Assembly: GCA_051880615.1 (NCBI GenBank)
Contig: JBJEOH010000019.1
Span: 1-64,000, forward strand
Length of the DNA: 64,000 bases
Reading direction: 5' to 3'
From: UBA7067 sp051880615
Lineage (GTDB): Bacteria; Bacillota; Clostridia; Oscillospirales; Acutalibacteraceae
This document shows, one piece after another, positions 23,652-32,425 of this stretch (positions are counted from its first letter, which is position 1; every line of letters starts with the position of its first letter). The notes below the pieces were generated by a model. That model saw only the letters and a program-made list of their open reading frames with translations. It was not told where the DNA came from and did not search any database. A program made the translations under genes and the position numbers.

Positions 23652-24824
23652 ATGGATATAAGGGAAGAATCGCTTCAGAAGCATTACGATTGGAACGGAA
23701 AAATTGAGGTTGTGTCAAAAGTTAAAATAAACAATTCAAAGGATTTGTCACTTGCCTACACTCCGGGCGTTGCACAGCCGTGTCTTGAAATTCAGAAGGA
23801 CTATGAAAAGTCATTTCAGCTTACAAGAAGAAATAACCTCGTTGCGGTTATAACAGACGGTACAGCGGTGCTCGGACTCGGCGACATTGGCCCCGAGGCA
23901 GGTATGCCCGTTATGGAGGGAAAATGTGCGCTGTTCAAGGAGTTTGCCGATGTTGACGCATTCCCAATTTGCGTTCGCTCAAAGAATGTTGAGGATATTG
24001 TAAAGACAGTTTACCTTATAAGCGGAAGCTTCGGCGGAATTAATCTTGAGGATATTTCTGCCCCCAGATGCTTTGAGATTGAAAGACAGCTCAAGGAAAT
24101 CTGCGACATTCCCGTATTTCACGATGACCAGCACGGTACTGCGGTTGTTGTTGCGGCGGCTCTTATCAATGCGCTCAAGGTTGTTGACAAGAAAATTGAT
24201 GAAATCAAGGTTGTAATCAACGGTGCAGGCTCAGCAGGAATTGCAATCGGAAAGCATATGCTCAATATAGGCGTTAAAAACCTCATTATGGTTGACCGTT
24301 TCGGTATTATCTGTGAGGGTATGGACGAGCTTAACAGCGAGCAGGCTTATATGGCGACTGTAACAAACAAAGAAAAAATCAAGGGTACTCTTGCAGACGC
24401 GATGAAAGGCGCTGATATGTTCCTTGGCGTTTCAGCTCCGAATGTAGTAAGCGAGGAAATGGTAAAATCAATGGCGGATAAGCCGATTGTATTTGCTATG
24501 GCAAACCCGACTCCCGAAATTATGCCCGACAAGGCTAAGGCGGCTGGTGCTGCGGTTGTTGGCACAGGCAGGTCGGACTTCCCGAATCAGATAAACAATG
24601 TGCTTGCATTTCCCGGAATTTTCAGAGGTGCGCTTGACTGCAGAGCAAGAGAGATTAACGAGGAGATGAAGGTCGCTGCTTCAATGGCGATTGCATCGCT
24701 TGTTGACGACGATAAGCTCAATGCCGAATATATTTTGCCAGAGGCATTTGACCAGAGAATCGGCAAGGCTGTAGCCGAGGCTGTTGTTGAGGCTGCAAGA
24801 AAAACAGGCGTTGCAAGGCTCTGA
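23652..24824 (+). CDS. NAD(P)-dependent malic enzyme
   Basis: Malic enzyme decarboxylates malate to pyruvate with reduction of NAD(P). The 390-residue protein is the short bacterial form without a phosphotransacetylase-like extension. Seen are SLAYTPGVAQPCLEI, GTAVLGLGDIGPEAGMPVMEGK, the metal/substrate segment EDISAPRCFEIE, HDDQHGTA and the dinucleotide-binding VVINGAGSAGIAIGKH. An Asp follows strand 2 (LIMVDRFG), suggesting NAD preference. AAAGGA lies upstream of the ATG at 23652. Confidence 0.93.
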   Translation: MDIREESLQKHYDWNGKIEVVSKVKINNSKDLSLAYTPGVAQPCLEIQKDYEKSFQLTRRNNLVAVITDGTAVLGLGDIGPEAGMPVMEGKCALFKEFADVDAFPICVRSKNVEDIVKTVYLISGSFGGINLEDISAPRCFEIERQLKEICDIPVFHDDQHGTAVVVAAALINALKVVDKKIDEIKVVINGAGSAGIAIGKHMLNIGVKNLIMVDRFGIICEGMDELNSEQAYMATVTNKEKIKGTLADAMKGADMFLGVSAPNVVSEEMVKSMADKPIVFAMANPTPEIMPDKAKAAGAAVVGTGRSDFPNQINNVLAFPGIFRGALDCRAREINEEMKVAASMAIASLVDDDKLNAEYILPEAFDQRIGKAVAEAVVEAARKTGVARL

Positions 24825-24982
24825 GAATAATTTTGAACAATTATCCTCAATTTAACAAATTGTTTTTATTATGTTTAGCGATAATTAATTTTGCTTTCAA
24901 ATTTATGTAATTTTAAAGGGATATTATTATGTTGTCGAAAGGAAAACGGCAAATAATAATTTTGAAAGTGCAGGTGCTTAAA

Positions 24983-26620
24983 ATGAGCAACGAGTATAAC
25001 GATAACTACGAAAACTTTAATTCCTTCAACAATAATAACAGCAGTGAAAGTGATAACACAAATTACAGTGCTTCAGAGCAGAACGACAATAACAACATTT
25101 ACAGCAGCTCTTCATCATATTCAGCTTCAAGCGGAAATACCGCAAGCGAAAGCAACACACAATCGAACGGATTTTTCGATGCGGACGGCAATTACCGCAG
25201 AAGATATACTTCAAGCGATCAGCCGGCAGGCGGGTATGATACAGGCGGATTTTCAAGCACACAGTATATAAATAACAATGAAAACCCTTATGCCAACGCC
25301 CGGCAGGGTGCTGCACAGCAAAACGGATATTACACTACTCCGCAAAGCTACTACACCCCGACCGGCAATATGAATAACAACAGAAAAAAGAAAAAAGAGA
25401 AGAAAGCTCACGGCAAGGGTGCTGTGGCGGCAACGCTTGTAGCTTCAATTCTGTGTTCGGCTGTTGTGGGCTTTGGCGGCGGAATGCTCGCGATGAAATT
25501 AAGCAGTGACGGCAGCAGCGGCGACGGTTTGAAAATACAGAAGGTTGTTGAAACCGTCACAACAGGCTCAACTGTCAGTGACTCAATGTCAACCGAGGAT
25601 ATTGTGGAAAAGACAGGAAACAGCGTTATTGAGATTACAACCGAGTCGGTAACTACCGGCAGCTATCTCAGAAACTACATCACACAGGGTGCCGGCAGCG
25701 GCGTAATAATCAGCGAAAACGGATATATCGTAACCAACAACCATGTTATTGATGGTGCAAGCACAATAAAGGTTACTACAAAGGACGGCAAGAGCTACGA
25801 TGCAACGCTTGTGGGCTCAGCAGCTCCGCAGCTTGACATTGCGCTGATTAAGATTGACGCAACAGGTCTTACAGCTGCAACAATGGGCAACAGCGACGAG
25901 CTTAAGGTTGGCGAAAAGGCAGTTGCAATAGGCAATCCGCTGGGTCAGCTCGGCGGTACTGTAACCGAGGGTATCGTAAGTGCATTGAACCGTGATATAT
26001 CAGTTGACGGCGTTACGATGAACCTTTTGCAGACAAATGCCGAGATTAACCCCGGTAACTCAGGCGGCGGACTCTTTGACGATCACGGCAACCTTATCGG
26101 TATTGTTGTTGCAAAGTCAGCTGCTGAGGAAACCGAAGGACTTGGTTTTGCAATTCCTGTAAATGATGTTTCAAATGTTGTTGAGGACCTGACGAAATAC
26201 GGATATGTCAAGGGTGTTGTTGATACCGGACTTTCACTGCTTGACATTTCAAACACCCAAACAGCTATGATGTATGGCGTAAATGAAACAGGCGTATACA
26301 TTCAGAGTGTTGAAAGAGGAAGCAAGGCAGAAAGCGCAGGCTTTATGCGTGGAGACAGAATTGTTTCGGTTGACGGAACTGAGATAAGCACCTCGGCAGA
26401 GTTTGAAGCTGCGATAAAGGGAAAGAGCGTCGGCGACACTGTGACCGTTACCGTAAGCCGCAGCGGCAGAACAACTGACCTTAAGCTTATTCTTGATGAG
26501 TATACTCCAGATTCAGCGAACACCTCAAACGGCTTTACCGACGAGAATGTAAACAGCGGAAACAATAAATACGGCGGCAACAACAGCTTAGAGGACTTTT
26601 TCAACGACTTTTTCGGATAA
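24983..26620 (+). CDS. HtrA-type serine protease with PDZ domain
   Basis: A membrane-anchored quality-control protease of the S1C family, 545 residues. The first 135 or so residues are a cytoplasmic low-complexity tail rich in Asn, Ser, Tyr and Gln. A basic stretch and a single transmembrane helix (AVAATLVASILCSAVVGFGGGM) follow. The protease domain carries the triad His in TNNHVIDG, Asp in LDIALIKID and Ser in NPGNSGGGLF. One PDZ domain (GVYIQSVERGSKAESAGF) and an Asn/Gly-rich tail close the protein. The ATG at 24983 has CAGGTG upstream; an earlier in-frame ATG at 24929 is poorer. Confidence 0.92.
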   Translation: MSNEYNDNYENFNSFNNNNSSESDNTNYSASEQNDNNNIYSSSSSYSASSGNTASESNTQSNGFFDADGNYRRRYTSSDQPAGGYDTGGFSSTQYINNNENPYANARQGAAQQNGYYTTPQSYYTPTGNMNNNRKKKKEKKAHGKGAVAATLVASILCSAVVGFGGGMLAMKLSSDGSSGDGLKIQKVVETVTTGSTVSDSMSTEDIVEKTGNSVIEITTESVTTGSYLRNYITQGAGSGVIISENGYIVTNNHVIDGASTIKVTTKDGKSYDATLVGSAAPQLDIALIKIDATGLTAATMGNSDELKVGEKAVAIGNPLGQLGGTVTEGIVSALNRDISVDGVTMNLLQTNAEINPGNSGGGLFDDHGNLIGIVVAKSAAEETEGLGFAIPVNDVSNVVEDLTKYGYVKGVVDTGLSLLDISNTQTAMMYGVNETGVYIQSVERGSKAESAGFMRGDRIVSVDGTEISTSAEFEAAIKGKSVGDTVTVTVSRSGRTTDLKLILDEYTPDSANTSNGFTDENVNSGNNKYGGNNSLEDFFNDFFG

Positions 26621-26690
26621 ATTAATATTTAACGCACTAACCTCCCCTTGACAGGGAACCAACTACACTACCTAAAAATCCATATAATAA

Positions 26691-26740
26691 AAAATATGCT
26701 CCTGCCTTTATAGTGAGGCAAGAGCATATTTTTGCATATA
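26691..26740. terminator. Terminator between convergent htrA-type gene and cysK
   Basis: AAAATATGCTC..GCCT pairs with AGGC..GAGCATATTTT, and T runs on both strands allow bidirectional action. Confidence 0.8.
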
Positions 26741-26761
26741 ACATAAAAAAGAAGATAAGAA

Positions 26762-27691
26762 TTAATCTTCAAAAAGCGGGGTTGAGAGGTATCTTTCACC
26801 TGTATCGGGAAGAAGAGCTACAATAGTCTTACCCTTGTTCTCAGGGCGTTTTGCAAGCTGTGTAGCAGCCCATACAGCCGCACCGGAGGATATACCCACA
26901 AGCACACCCTCAGTCTTGGCTATCTTATTGCCTGTTTTAAATGCGTCCTCGTTCTTAACGGTGATAATCTCATCATAGACATCAGTGTTGAGTGTATCAG
27001 GCACAAAGCCTGCTCCGATACCCTGAATCTTATGCGGTCCGGGTGTTCCCTTTGAAAGTACAGGCGAGGTTTCAGGCTCAACAGCAACAATCTTTATATT
27101 CGGGTTCTGTAACTTAAGGTATTCGCCTGTGCCTGTGATTGTTCCGCCTGTGCCGACGCCTGCAACAAAGAAGTCAACCTTGCCCTCAGTGTCCTTCCAG
27201 ATTTCGGGGCCTGTTGTCGCCCTGTGAACAGCCGGGTTTGCCGGATTTACAAACTGACCGAGAATAACTGAATTTTCAATCTCCTTGTTAAGCTCGTCAG
27301 CCTTTGCAATAGCACCCTTCATTCCCTTTGCACCCTCTGTCAAAACAAGCTGTGCGCCGTAAGCCTTCAAAAGATTTCTTCTTTCAATACTCATCGTTTC
27401 AGGCATTGTAAGAATAACCTTATATCCCTTTGCAGACGCTACGCTTGCAAGGCCGATACCGGTGTTACCCGATGTAGGCTCAATAATTGTAGCGCCGGGC
27501 TTCAGGATACCCTTTTGCTCTGCGTCCTCAACCATTGCCTTCGCAATTCTGTCCTTAACGCTTCCTGCCGGGTTGAAGTATTCAAGCTTTGCAACGATTG
27601 TTGCCTCAAGGTTGTTTTCCTTTTCGTAATTAGAAAGCTCCATAAGCGGAGTTCCTCCGATTAAGTCGGTAATGCTCTTATATACTGCCAT
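26762..27691 (-). CDS. cysK: Cysteine synthase A (O-acetylserine sulfhydrylase)
   Basis: A PLP enzyme of 309 residues joining O-acetylserine and sulfide. The start ITDLIGGTPLMEL, the PLP Lys in PAGSVKDRIA, the substrate loop EPTSGNTGIGLA and the cofactor phosphate loop GVGTGGTITGTGEYLK are all as in CysK. The ATG at 27691 follows AAAGGATTGG. The leader is about 125 bases long between the promoter and the start; a regulatory site there is possible but I cannot name one. It is monocistronic. Confidence 0.95.
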   Translation of the reverse strand: MAVYKSITDLIGGTPLMELSNYEKENNLEATIVAKLEYFNPAGSVKDRIAKAMVEDAEQKGILKPGATIIEPTSGNTGIGLASVASAKGYKVILTMPETMSIERRNLLKAYGAQLVLTEGAKGMKGAIAKADELNKEIENSVILGQFVNPANPAVHRATTGPEIWKDTEGKVDFFVAGVGTGGTITGTGEYLKLQNPNIKIVAVEPETSPVLSKGTPGPHKIQGIGAGFVPDTLNTDVYDEIITVKNEDAFKTGNKIAKTEGVLVGISSGAAVWAATQLAKRPENKGKTIVALLPDTGERYLSTPLFED

Positions 27692-27824
27692 TAATACCAA
27701 TCCTTTCACATTGTTTTGTTACCGAATCTGCCAACATTGTAATTATATATGCGAGGAAGAAAATATATGTAAGTTTTTCATTCCTATAAAACATACCTTA
27801 TTACTATGTTTTTGGTGTAATAAT

Positions 27825-27853
27825 AATATACACCCTTTTTATGCCGTTGTCAA
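27825..27853 (-). promoter_or_regulatory. SigA-type promoter of cysK
   Basis: TTGACA, 17-bp spacer, TATATT on the minus strand. It is followed by an untranslated leader of about 125 bases. Confidence 0.85.
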
Positions 27854-27890
27854 TAGTATATATATAAAAATTGTATAGAAAAATCCAAAT

Positions 27891-27925
27891 GGGGTTACAA
27901 GGAACCAAACGCTCTTTGTAACCCC
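27891..27925 (-). terminator. Terminator of the DMT permease gene
   Basis: GGGGTTACAA / TTGTAACCCC with a 15-base loop; ATTTGGATTTTT follows on the minus strand. The T run is spaced from the stem, so its efficiency is uncertain. Confidence 0.6.
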
Positions 27926-27934
27926 GATTAAATT

Positions 27935-28825
27935 TTAATCTATGCGATGTTTCGCCCTGTTCGGAAAATTCAACACCACTATCGCCAGAATTATAAACGC
28001 CATTCCTGCAAGCTTTGAAACTGTGATTTCCTCGTGGAATATAACTACGCCGACCACTGCCGCAACAAGCGGCTCTATTGTAGCAAGTATTGATGCCTTG
28101 CCTGCCTCCATTCCTTTCAAGCCGTTTGTATATAGCAAATACGGCAGAACGGTGCTGATAATTGCCAGACCGAGAGAAGAAAACGCGCCCATCGGATTAA
28201 ACATAAGATGTATTTTTGATATAACGCCCGAAAAAGGAACAACAGCGACCGACGCCACGATAAAGGTGTAAGCGGTGATTGTGAGTGAGCTGTACTTTTT
28301 TGCAAGAAGCTTTCCGAATATACTGTAAAGCGCATATCCAAGCCCCGAGCCTAAACCAAGCACGAAAGCATAAAGCGAAAGTCGCTCTCCGCCGCTGAAC
28401 GCGCCTGTTACAAAGCAAAGACCGATTATTGTCAGAAGCAGCGCCGCAAGCTTTTTTACTGTGATTTTTTCTTTGAAAACAAAAAGTGATATTATCATCA
28501 CAAACACAGGCGCCATATACAACAGCAATGCCGGCACAGCCGCACCGCCGATTTGCTCAATCGCCTCAAAGTAGCAGAAATTGAAAAACACAATACTCAG
28601 AATTCCTGTTCCGATAAAATATCCGATATCCCTGATTTTTATTTTAAGCAGAGATTTATCCTTTATCAGAATATATATCAGCATTATGACAGCCGAGATA
28701 AGCACCCTGACCGCAACACATTGAATAGAGTTAAGCCCCAGTCCCTTTAACGCATTTACAAAAATCGAAATAAGTCCCCACAGCGCACCTGCCGCAAGAA
28801 TAAACAATCCTTTCGTAAATTTCAC
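27935..28825 (-). CDS. EamA/DMT-family permease
   Basis: A 296-residue transporter with ten predicted transmembrane helices arranged as two EamA repeats: helix 1 GLFILAAGALWGLISIFVNAL, and the second half starting near SLYAFVLGLGSGLGYALYSIFGK. The end ILAIVVLNFPNRAKHRID is cytoplasmic and basic. Such proteins export or import amino acids, sugars or other metabolites; the substrate cannot be read from the sequence. Whether it is linked functionally to cysK next door is unknown. Confidence 0.88.
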   Translation of the reverse strand: MKFTKGLFILAAGALWGLISIFVNALKGLGLNSIQCVAVRVLISAVIMLIYILIKDKSLLKIKIRDIGYFIGTGILSIVFFNFCYFEAIEQIGGAAVPALLLYMAPVFVMIISLFVFKEKITVKKLAALLLTIIGLCFVTGAFSGGERLSLYAFVLGLGSGLGYALYSIFGKLLAKKYSSLTITAYTFIVASVAVVPFSGVISKIHLMFNPMGAFSSLGLAIISTVLPYLLYTNGLKGMEAGKASILATIEPLVAAVVGVVIFHEEITVSKLAGMAFIILAIVVLNFPNRAKHRID

Positions 28826-28939
28826 TTCCTCTTGACCACACCTTTTTCTATAATATTATACCCTGAATCTGACAAATTAAAGCACATCGTCAGCTTGCAT
28901 ATTATAAGACTAAAAAATATCAGGCATATCACATCAAAT

Positions 28940-29743
28940 TTATCGCAAAAAATTTAAGATAAATTCCGGAGTATCCTGAAGCTTGCTGTTGATAACAGCC
29001 ATTACCTCGTCCTTTATTGTCTGTGTATAGCCGTCGCCAATATCCCATGTGTATTCTCCAACGGCACTGTCGCCGAGGGCGATATACCCCTGAGCATAGC
29101 CGCCAAAAGCAATTTTCGAGCCGATTGCACATCCGCCCCACGAATACATACCGATTGAAAGTCCGCCCATAGAAATAATACCGACAGCAACGCCGCCCAA
29201 TGCCATAAGTCCGACTGAAATTGCGCCGAGAGAAATACCTCCGAATGCAAACGAACCCAACGCAATAAGTCCGAGTGAAAGCATACCGAGTGATAAAAGG
29301 CCTATTGACAAAAGTCAGACAGACAGTAAGCCTGTTGAAATCATACCTATTGAAATTATCCCTTTTGCACGGTATGCACCAAGCCCGATATTGATGTGAA
29401 CAAGCGGCAAACCAAAAAGCTTTCGCTTGCTCTTGTGCTCATAATGAAGCGACTGCCTTATACCGCCGAAACCACGATTAAGAGAATTGCCGGTATTATC
29501 TGAAGGCGCAAAGTTATCATTCCCGTCAGATTTCACACTTTCTTCTCCCTTGAGTATATAATCGGTTGAAACACCGCACAGCTCGCTGATTAAAATAACC
29601 TTTTCAATATCAGGCACAGTCTGTCCCGTTTCCCACTTTGAAACAGCCTGTCTTGATACACCAAGCTTTTCACCGAACGCCTCCTGCGACATTCCTGCCT
29701 TTTGCCGTAAATTCATAATTCTTTCGCCTGTACTCATTGCCAT
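28940..29743 (-). pseudogene. HTH protein with glycine-repeat domain, split by in-frame TGA
   Basis: Residues 1-65 form an XRE helix-turn-helix (QEAFGEKLGVSRQAVSKWE). After a linker, the protein becomes a tandem series of short hydrophobic units with a regular Gly (IISIGMISTGLLSV ... LLSIGLLSLGMLSLGLIALG). The frame is open for 142 codons, meets a TGA at 29315-29317, then continues in the same frame for 125 codons in the same repeat pattern. A Gly is expected at exactly that place, and GGA to TGA is one base change. Either the gene is recently broken, or the N-terminal 142-residue form is functional alone. A TTG at 29311 could restart the second part but has no ribosome binding site. Confidence 0.8.
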
Positions 29744-29957
29744 AGATAGCTCCTTTTTATTACCGTTTTATTTTGATTTCCGAAAATCTTACCGCTATGA
29801 TAGAATATATCGGCGCAACAGTCCACCATTTACGGCTTGAAATTTGTCAACCCGCGGTTGACATTGCTGATTTTATCGGGGTTTCGGCTATTTTTGCCGC
29901 CGAATATCGCAACAAAGAAAAACAGATAATATTTTTATATATTTCACAGCAAGAAAA

Positions 29958-29995
29958 TCGCCGCTGCGAGCCTTGAAGCCAAGCAGCGGCGAAAA
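29958..29995 (-). terminator. Terminator of ilvE
   Basis: TCGCCGCTGC / GCAGCGGCGA with a loop of about 15 bases, followed by TTTTC on the minus strand, 18 bases after the ilvE stop codon. The rest of 29744-29957 has no gene that I can support. Confidence 0.8.
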
Positions 29996-30009
29996 GATTT
30001 AATTTTTAA

Positions 30010-31080
30010 TTATTTTACTTCCTGAATCCAGCCGAACTTATCTTCAACCTTGCCCCACTGAATACCTGTGAGGTTATTATAAAGCTTATCCGAGATAGGT
30101 CCGATTTCACCGTTGTTGATTTTCATAACCTTGTCGCCCCACTTGAGCTCGCCGATAGGTGAAATAACTGCGGCTGTACCTGTGCCGAAGGCTTCCTTAA
30201 GCTCACCTTTGTCATAAGCGTCAGATACCTCTTGGATAGAAAGCTTTCTCTCCGAAACCTTATAACCCCATGACTGCAAAAGCTCGATTGACGACATTCT
30301 TGTGATACCCGACAGAATTGAACCCTGAAGAGCAGGTGTTACAACCTCGTCGCCGATAACAAAGAATACATTCATTGTTCCAACTTCTTCTATGTACTTT
30401 CTCTCTACGCCGTCAAGCCACAAAACCTGTGTGTAGCCCTGCTTTTCGCTCTCGTCCTGAGCCTTAAGAGAAGCCGCATAGTTGCCTGCTGTTTTTGTAA
30501 AGCCCATACCGCCCTTTACTGCGCGAACATAGTTCTGCTCAACATAAATCTTAACCGGGTCAAGTCCCTCGGGATAATAAGCGCCTGACGGCGAGCAGAT
30601 AACCATAAATGTAAGGTGATGAGCCGGATGAACACCGATGAACGGGTCAGTTGCGAATATGAACGGACGCAGATAAAGTGACGCGCCCTCAGTGTGCGGA
30701 ACCCAATCCTTTTCAATGTCAACAAGCTTCTTTATTGCTTCAACGCAGAACTCCTCATCAATCTTCGGAATACAGAGTCTTTCGTTTGATACATTGAGTC
30801 TTGCCATATTCTTTTCAGGTCTGAACAGAACAATTTTACCTTCCTGTGTTCTGTACGCCTTCATACCCTCGAACACTTCCTGACCGTAGTGCAAGCACAT
30901 AGCCGCAGGCATAAGCTCGATAGGTCCATAGGGGACAATTCTCGGGTCGTGCCAGCCCTGACCCTCGTCGTAATTCATTACGAACATATGGTCAGAAAAT
31001 ATTTTACCAAATCCAAGATGGCTTTCGTCAGCCGGCTTTTCCTTTGGAGTCTGAGTAAGTTCGATTTTGATTTCCTGCAT
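30010..31080 (-). CDS. ilvE: Branched-chain amino acid aminotransferase
   Basis: A class IV PLP aminotransferase making Leu, Ile and Val from their keto acids. At 356 residues it is of the longer BCAT type similar to the eukaryotic enzymes. Key parts are LHYGQEVFEGMKAYR, the MARLNVSNERLCIP region, GFTKTAGNYAASLKAQ, EVGTMNVFFV and the phosphate-binding GILSGITRMSS. The ATG lies behind a GAGAGAGGG-type site. It has its own promoter and terminator and no other ilv or leu genes nearby. Confidence 0.95.
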   Translation of the reverse strand: MQEIKIELTQTPKEKPADESHLGFGKIFSDHMFVMNYDEGQGWHDPRIVPYGPIELMPAAMCLHYGQEVFEGMKAYRTQEGKIVLFRPEKNMARLNVSNERLCIPKIDEEFCVEAIKKLVDIEKDWVPHTEGASLYLRPFIFATDPFIGVHPAHHLTFMVICSPSGAYYPEGLDPVKIYVEQNYVRAVKGGMGFTKTAGNYAASLKAQDESEKQGYTQVLWLDGVERKYIEEVGTMNVFFVIGDEVVTPALQGSILSGITRMSSIELLQSWGYKVSERKLSIQEVSDAYDKGELKEAFGTGTAAVISPIGELKWGDKVMKINNGEIGPISDKLYNNLTGIQWGKVEDKFGWIQEVK

Positions 31081-31113
31081 AATAAATGCCCTCTCTCTTA
31101 ATTTATCTTCTAT

Positions 31114-31142
31114 ATTTTACCACAGCAATATGCAATATGCAA
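31114..31142 (-). promoter_or_regulatory. SigA-type promoter of ilvE
   Basis: TTGCAT, 17-bp spacer, TAAAAT on the minus strand, about 35 bases before the ATG. Confidence 0.75.
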
Positions 31143-31180
31143 GTGCGGAGAAGTAAAATTTCATTTTATATTTTTATATG

Positions 31181-32059
31181 CTAAATCAATCCCGCCATAT
31201 CCTCAGGCAGAGGCGAGAAGAATTCAAGCCTTTGCTCGAGTACCGGATGAAAAAACGAAAGCTCAGAGCAGTGCAGCGCCTGCCGTTTTATATGCTCTAA
31301 ACTGCCGCCGTACAAATCGTCGCCTTCAAGCGGATGCCCGATGTATGAAAAATGCACTCTTATCTGATGCGTTCTGCCTGTTTCCAGTCTTACCGCGGCA
31401 AGGGTTCTGCCGTTAATGACTTTTTCAGGCTCATAATTCGTAACGGCTCTTGCTCCGCTTTTATTTACACATCGCGTAATGATACTGTCGCCGCACCTTG
31501 CTATAGGCGCGTCTATCCTGCCCGACTGAGTCAACTCTCCTGCGCAGATTGCCCTGTACTTTTTCTGCGCTGTTTTTGCGGCATTTTCGGCGGCATAGGC
31601 GTTTTTTGCTATCAGCACAAGACCTGAGGTGTCCTTATCGAGCCTGTTGACAATGCTGATTGAAAACAAATCTCCGCACTGCTTCATATAGTATGCAATG
31701 CCGTTTGCAAGCGTGTCGGTTATGTGTATGCTTGAAGTGGGATGCACAGGCATATTACTGCCCTTGTTTATTACAAGGTAATGCTCGTCCTCATAGACTA
31801 TATCAAGAGGAATATTCTCGGGCTGCATATCGCACTGCGGCTGTGGCAGAAGAATCTTTACTGTTTGCCCCGACTTAACAGTGTCAACCGTCCTGATATG
31901 CTCGCCGTCGGCTGTTATTCCGCCATCCATTCGCTTTGCGTTGCGGATTATGCGCTGAGATACATTCTTTGTTTTGCGCAGGAATGTCCCGAGCAAAGCC
32001 CCGTCATAATCTTCCGACACCTTAAACTCAAGGTGCTTTGCCGACTTAACCCCAAACAT
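31181..32059 (-). CDS. RluA-family pseudouridine synthase
   Basis: A 292-residue large-subunit rRNA or tRNA pseudouridine synthase. The N-terminal S4-like part (about 15-75) precedes the catalytic domain, where NRLDKDTSGLVLIAK contains the catalytic Asp, ETGRTHQIRVHFSYIGHPLEGD is the second signature and RQALHCSELSF the third. The target could be any of the RluA/C/D sites. The start overlaps the end of the DUF1294 gene by 14 bases, so the two genes are coupled. Confidence 0.9.
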   Translation of the reverse strand: MFGVKSAKHLEFKVSEDYDGALLGTFLRKTKNVSQRIIRNAKRMDGGITADGEHIRTVDTVKSGQTVKILLPQPQCDMQPENIPLDIVYEDEHYLVINKGSNMPVHPTSSIHITDTLANGIAYYMKQCGDLFSISIVNRLDKDTSGLVLIAKNAYAAENAAKTAQKKYRAICAGELTQSGRIDAPIARCGDSIITRCVNKSGARAVTNYEPEKVINGRTLAAVRLETGRTHQIRVHFSYIGHPLEGDDLYGGSLEHIKRQALHCSELSFFHPVLEQRLEFFSPLPEDMAGLI

Positions 32060-32360
32060 TGTTAGTCACCACATAAATGCCGACGGCAAGTGCCGCCTGC
32101 AAAATAAAGATAACCGGAATACCAATCATAAACTTCGGCTTTCTCGTTTTGTGCCTGATAATAAGCATTGTGATATACATTGCAACGCTGCCGCCGAGAG
32201 CCGACAGAATAAGCAGTGTGCTTTCCTTTATCCGCCAGCCGTGATGCACTGCCTTAAATTTATCAACTATGGTTACGACAACGGACACAAGGCTTATCAG
32301 CACAAGCCATACAATCAAAATGAGTATTAACAGCCTTTGCAGATTTTGTGGGTTTATCAT
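32046..32360 (-). CDS. DUF1294 membrane protein, 104 aa
   Basis: A small membrane protein with three hydrophobic segments. WRIKESTLLILSALGGSVAMYITMLIIRHKTRKPKFMIGIP matches the DUF1294 pattern, in which the RHKTRKPKF loop is conserved. The function is unknown. It overlaps the downstream rluA-type gene, so it is probably translated from the same transcript, and it diverges from the GHL10 gene. Confidence 0.85.
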   Translation of the reverse strand: MINPQNLQRLLILILIVWLVLISLVSVVVTIVDKFKAVHHGWRIKESTLLILSALGGSVAMYITMLIIRHKTRKPKFMIGIPVIFILQAALAVGIYVVTNNVWG

Positions 32361-32425
32361 AGTATTTTAACACTCCCTGTTGCATAGAATGTAGTACCTA
32401 TTTCCGAAGAAAAGGATGTGCTTTT

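Noticed and set aside
24929..24982. Upstream ATG start for the HtrA-type gene
   Set aside because: The extra 18 codons are preceded by a poor ribosome binding site, whereas CAGGTG is well placed before the ATG at 24983.
28940..29743. UGA recoded as glycine
   Set aside because: Other genes here, such as the radical SAM gene, proS and hisB, end in TGA at their expected lengths, so UGA is a stop codon in this organism.
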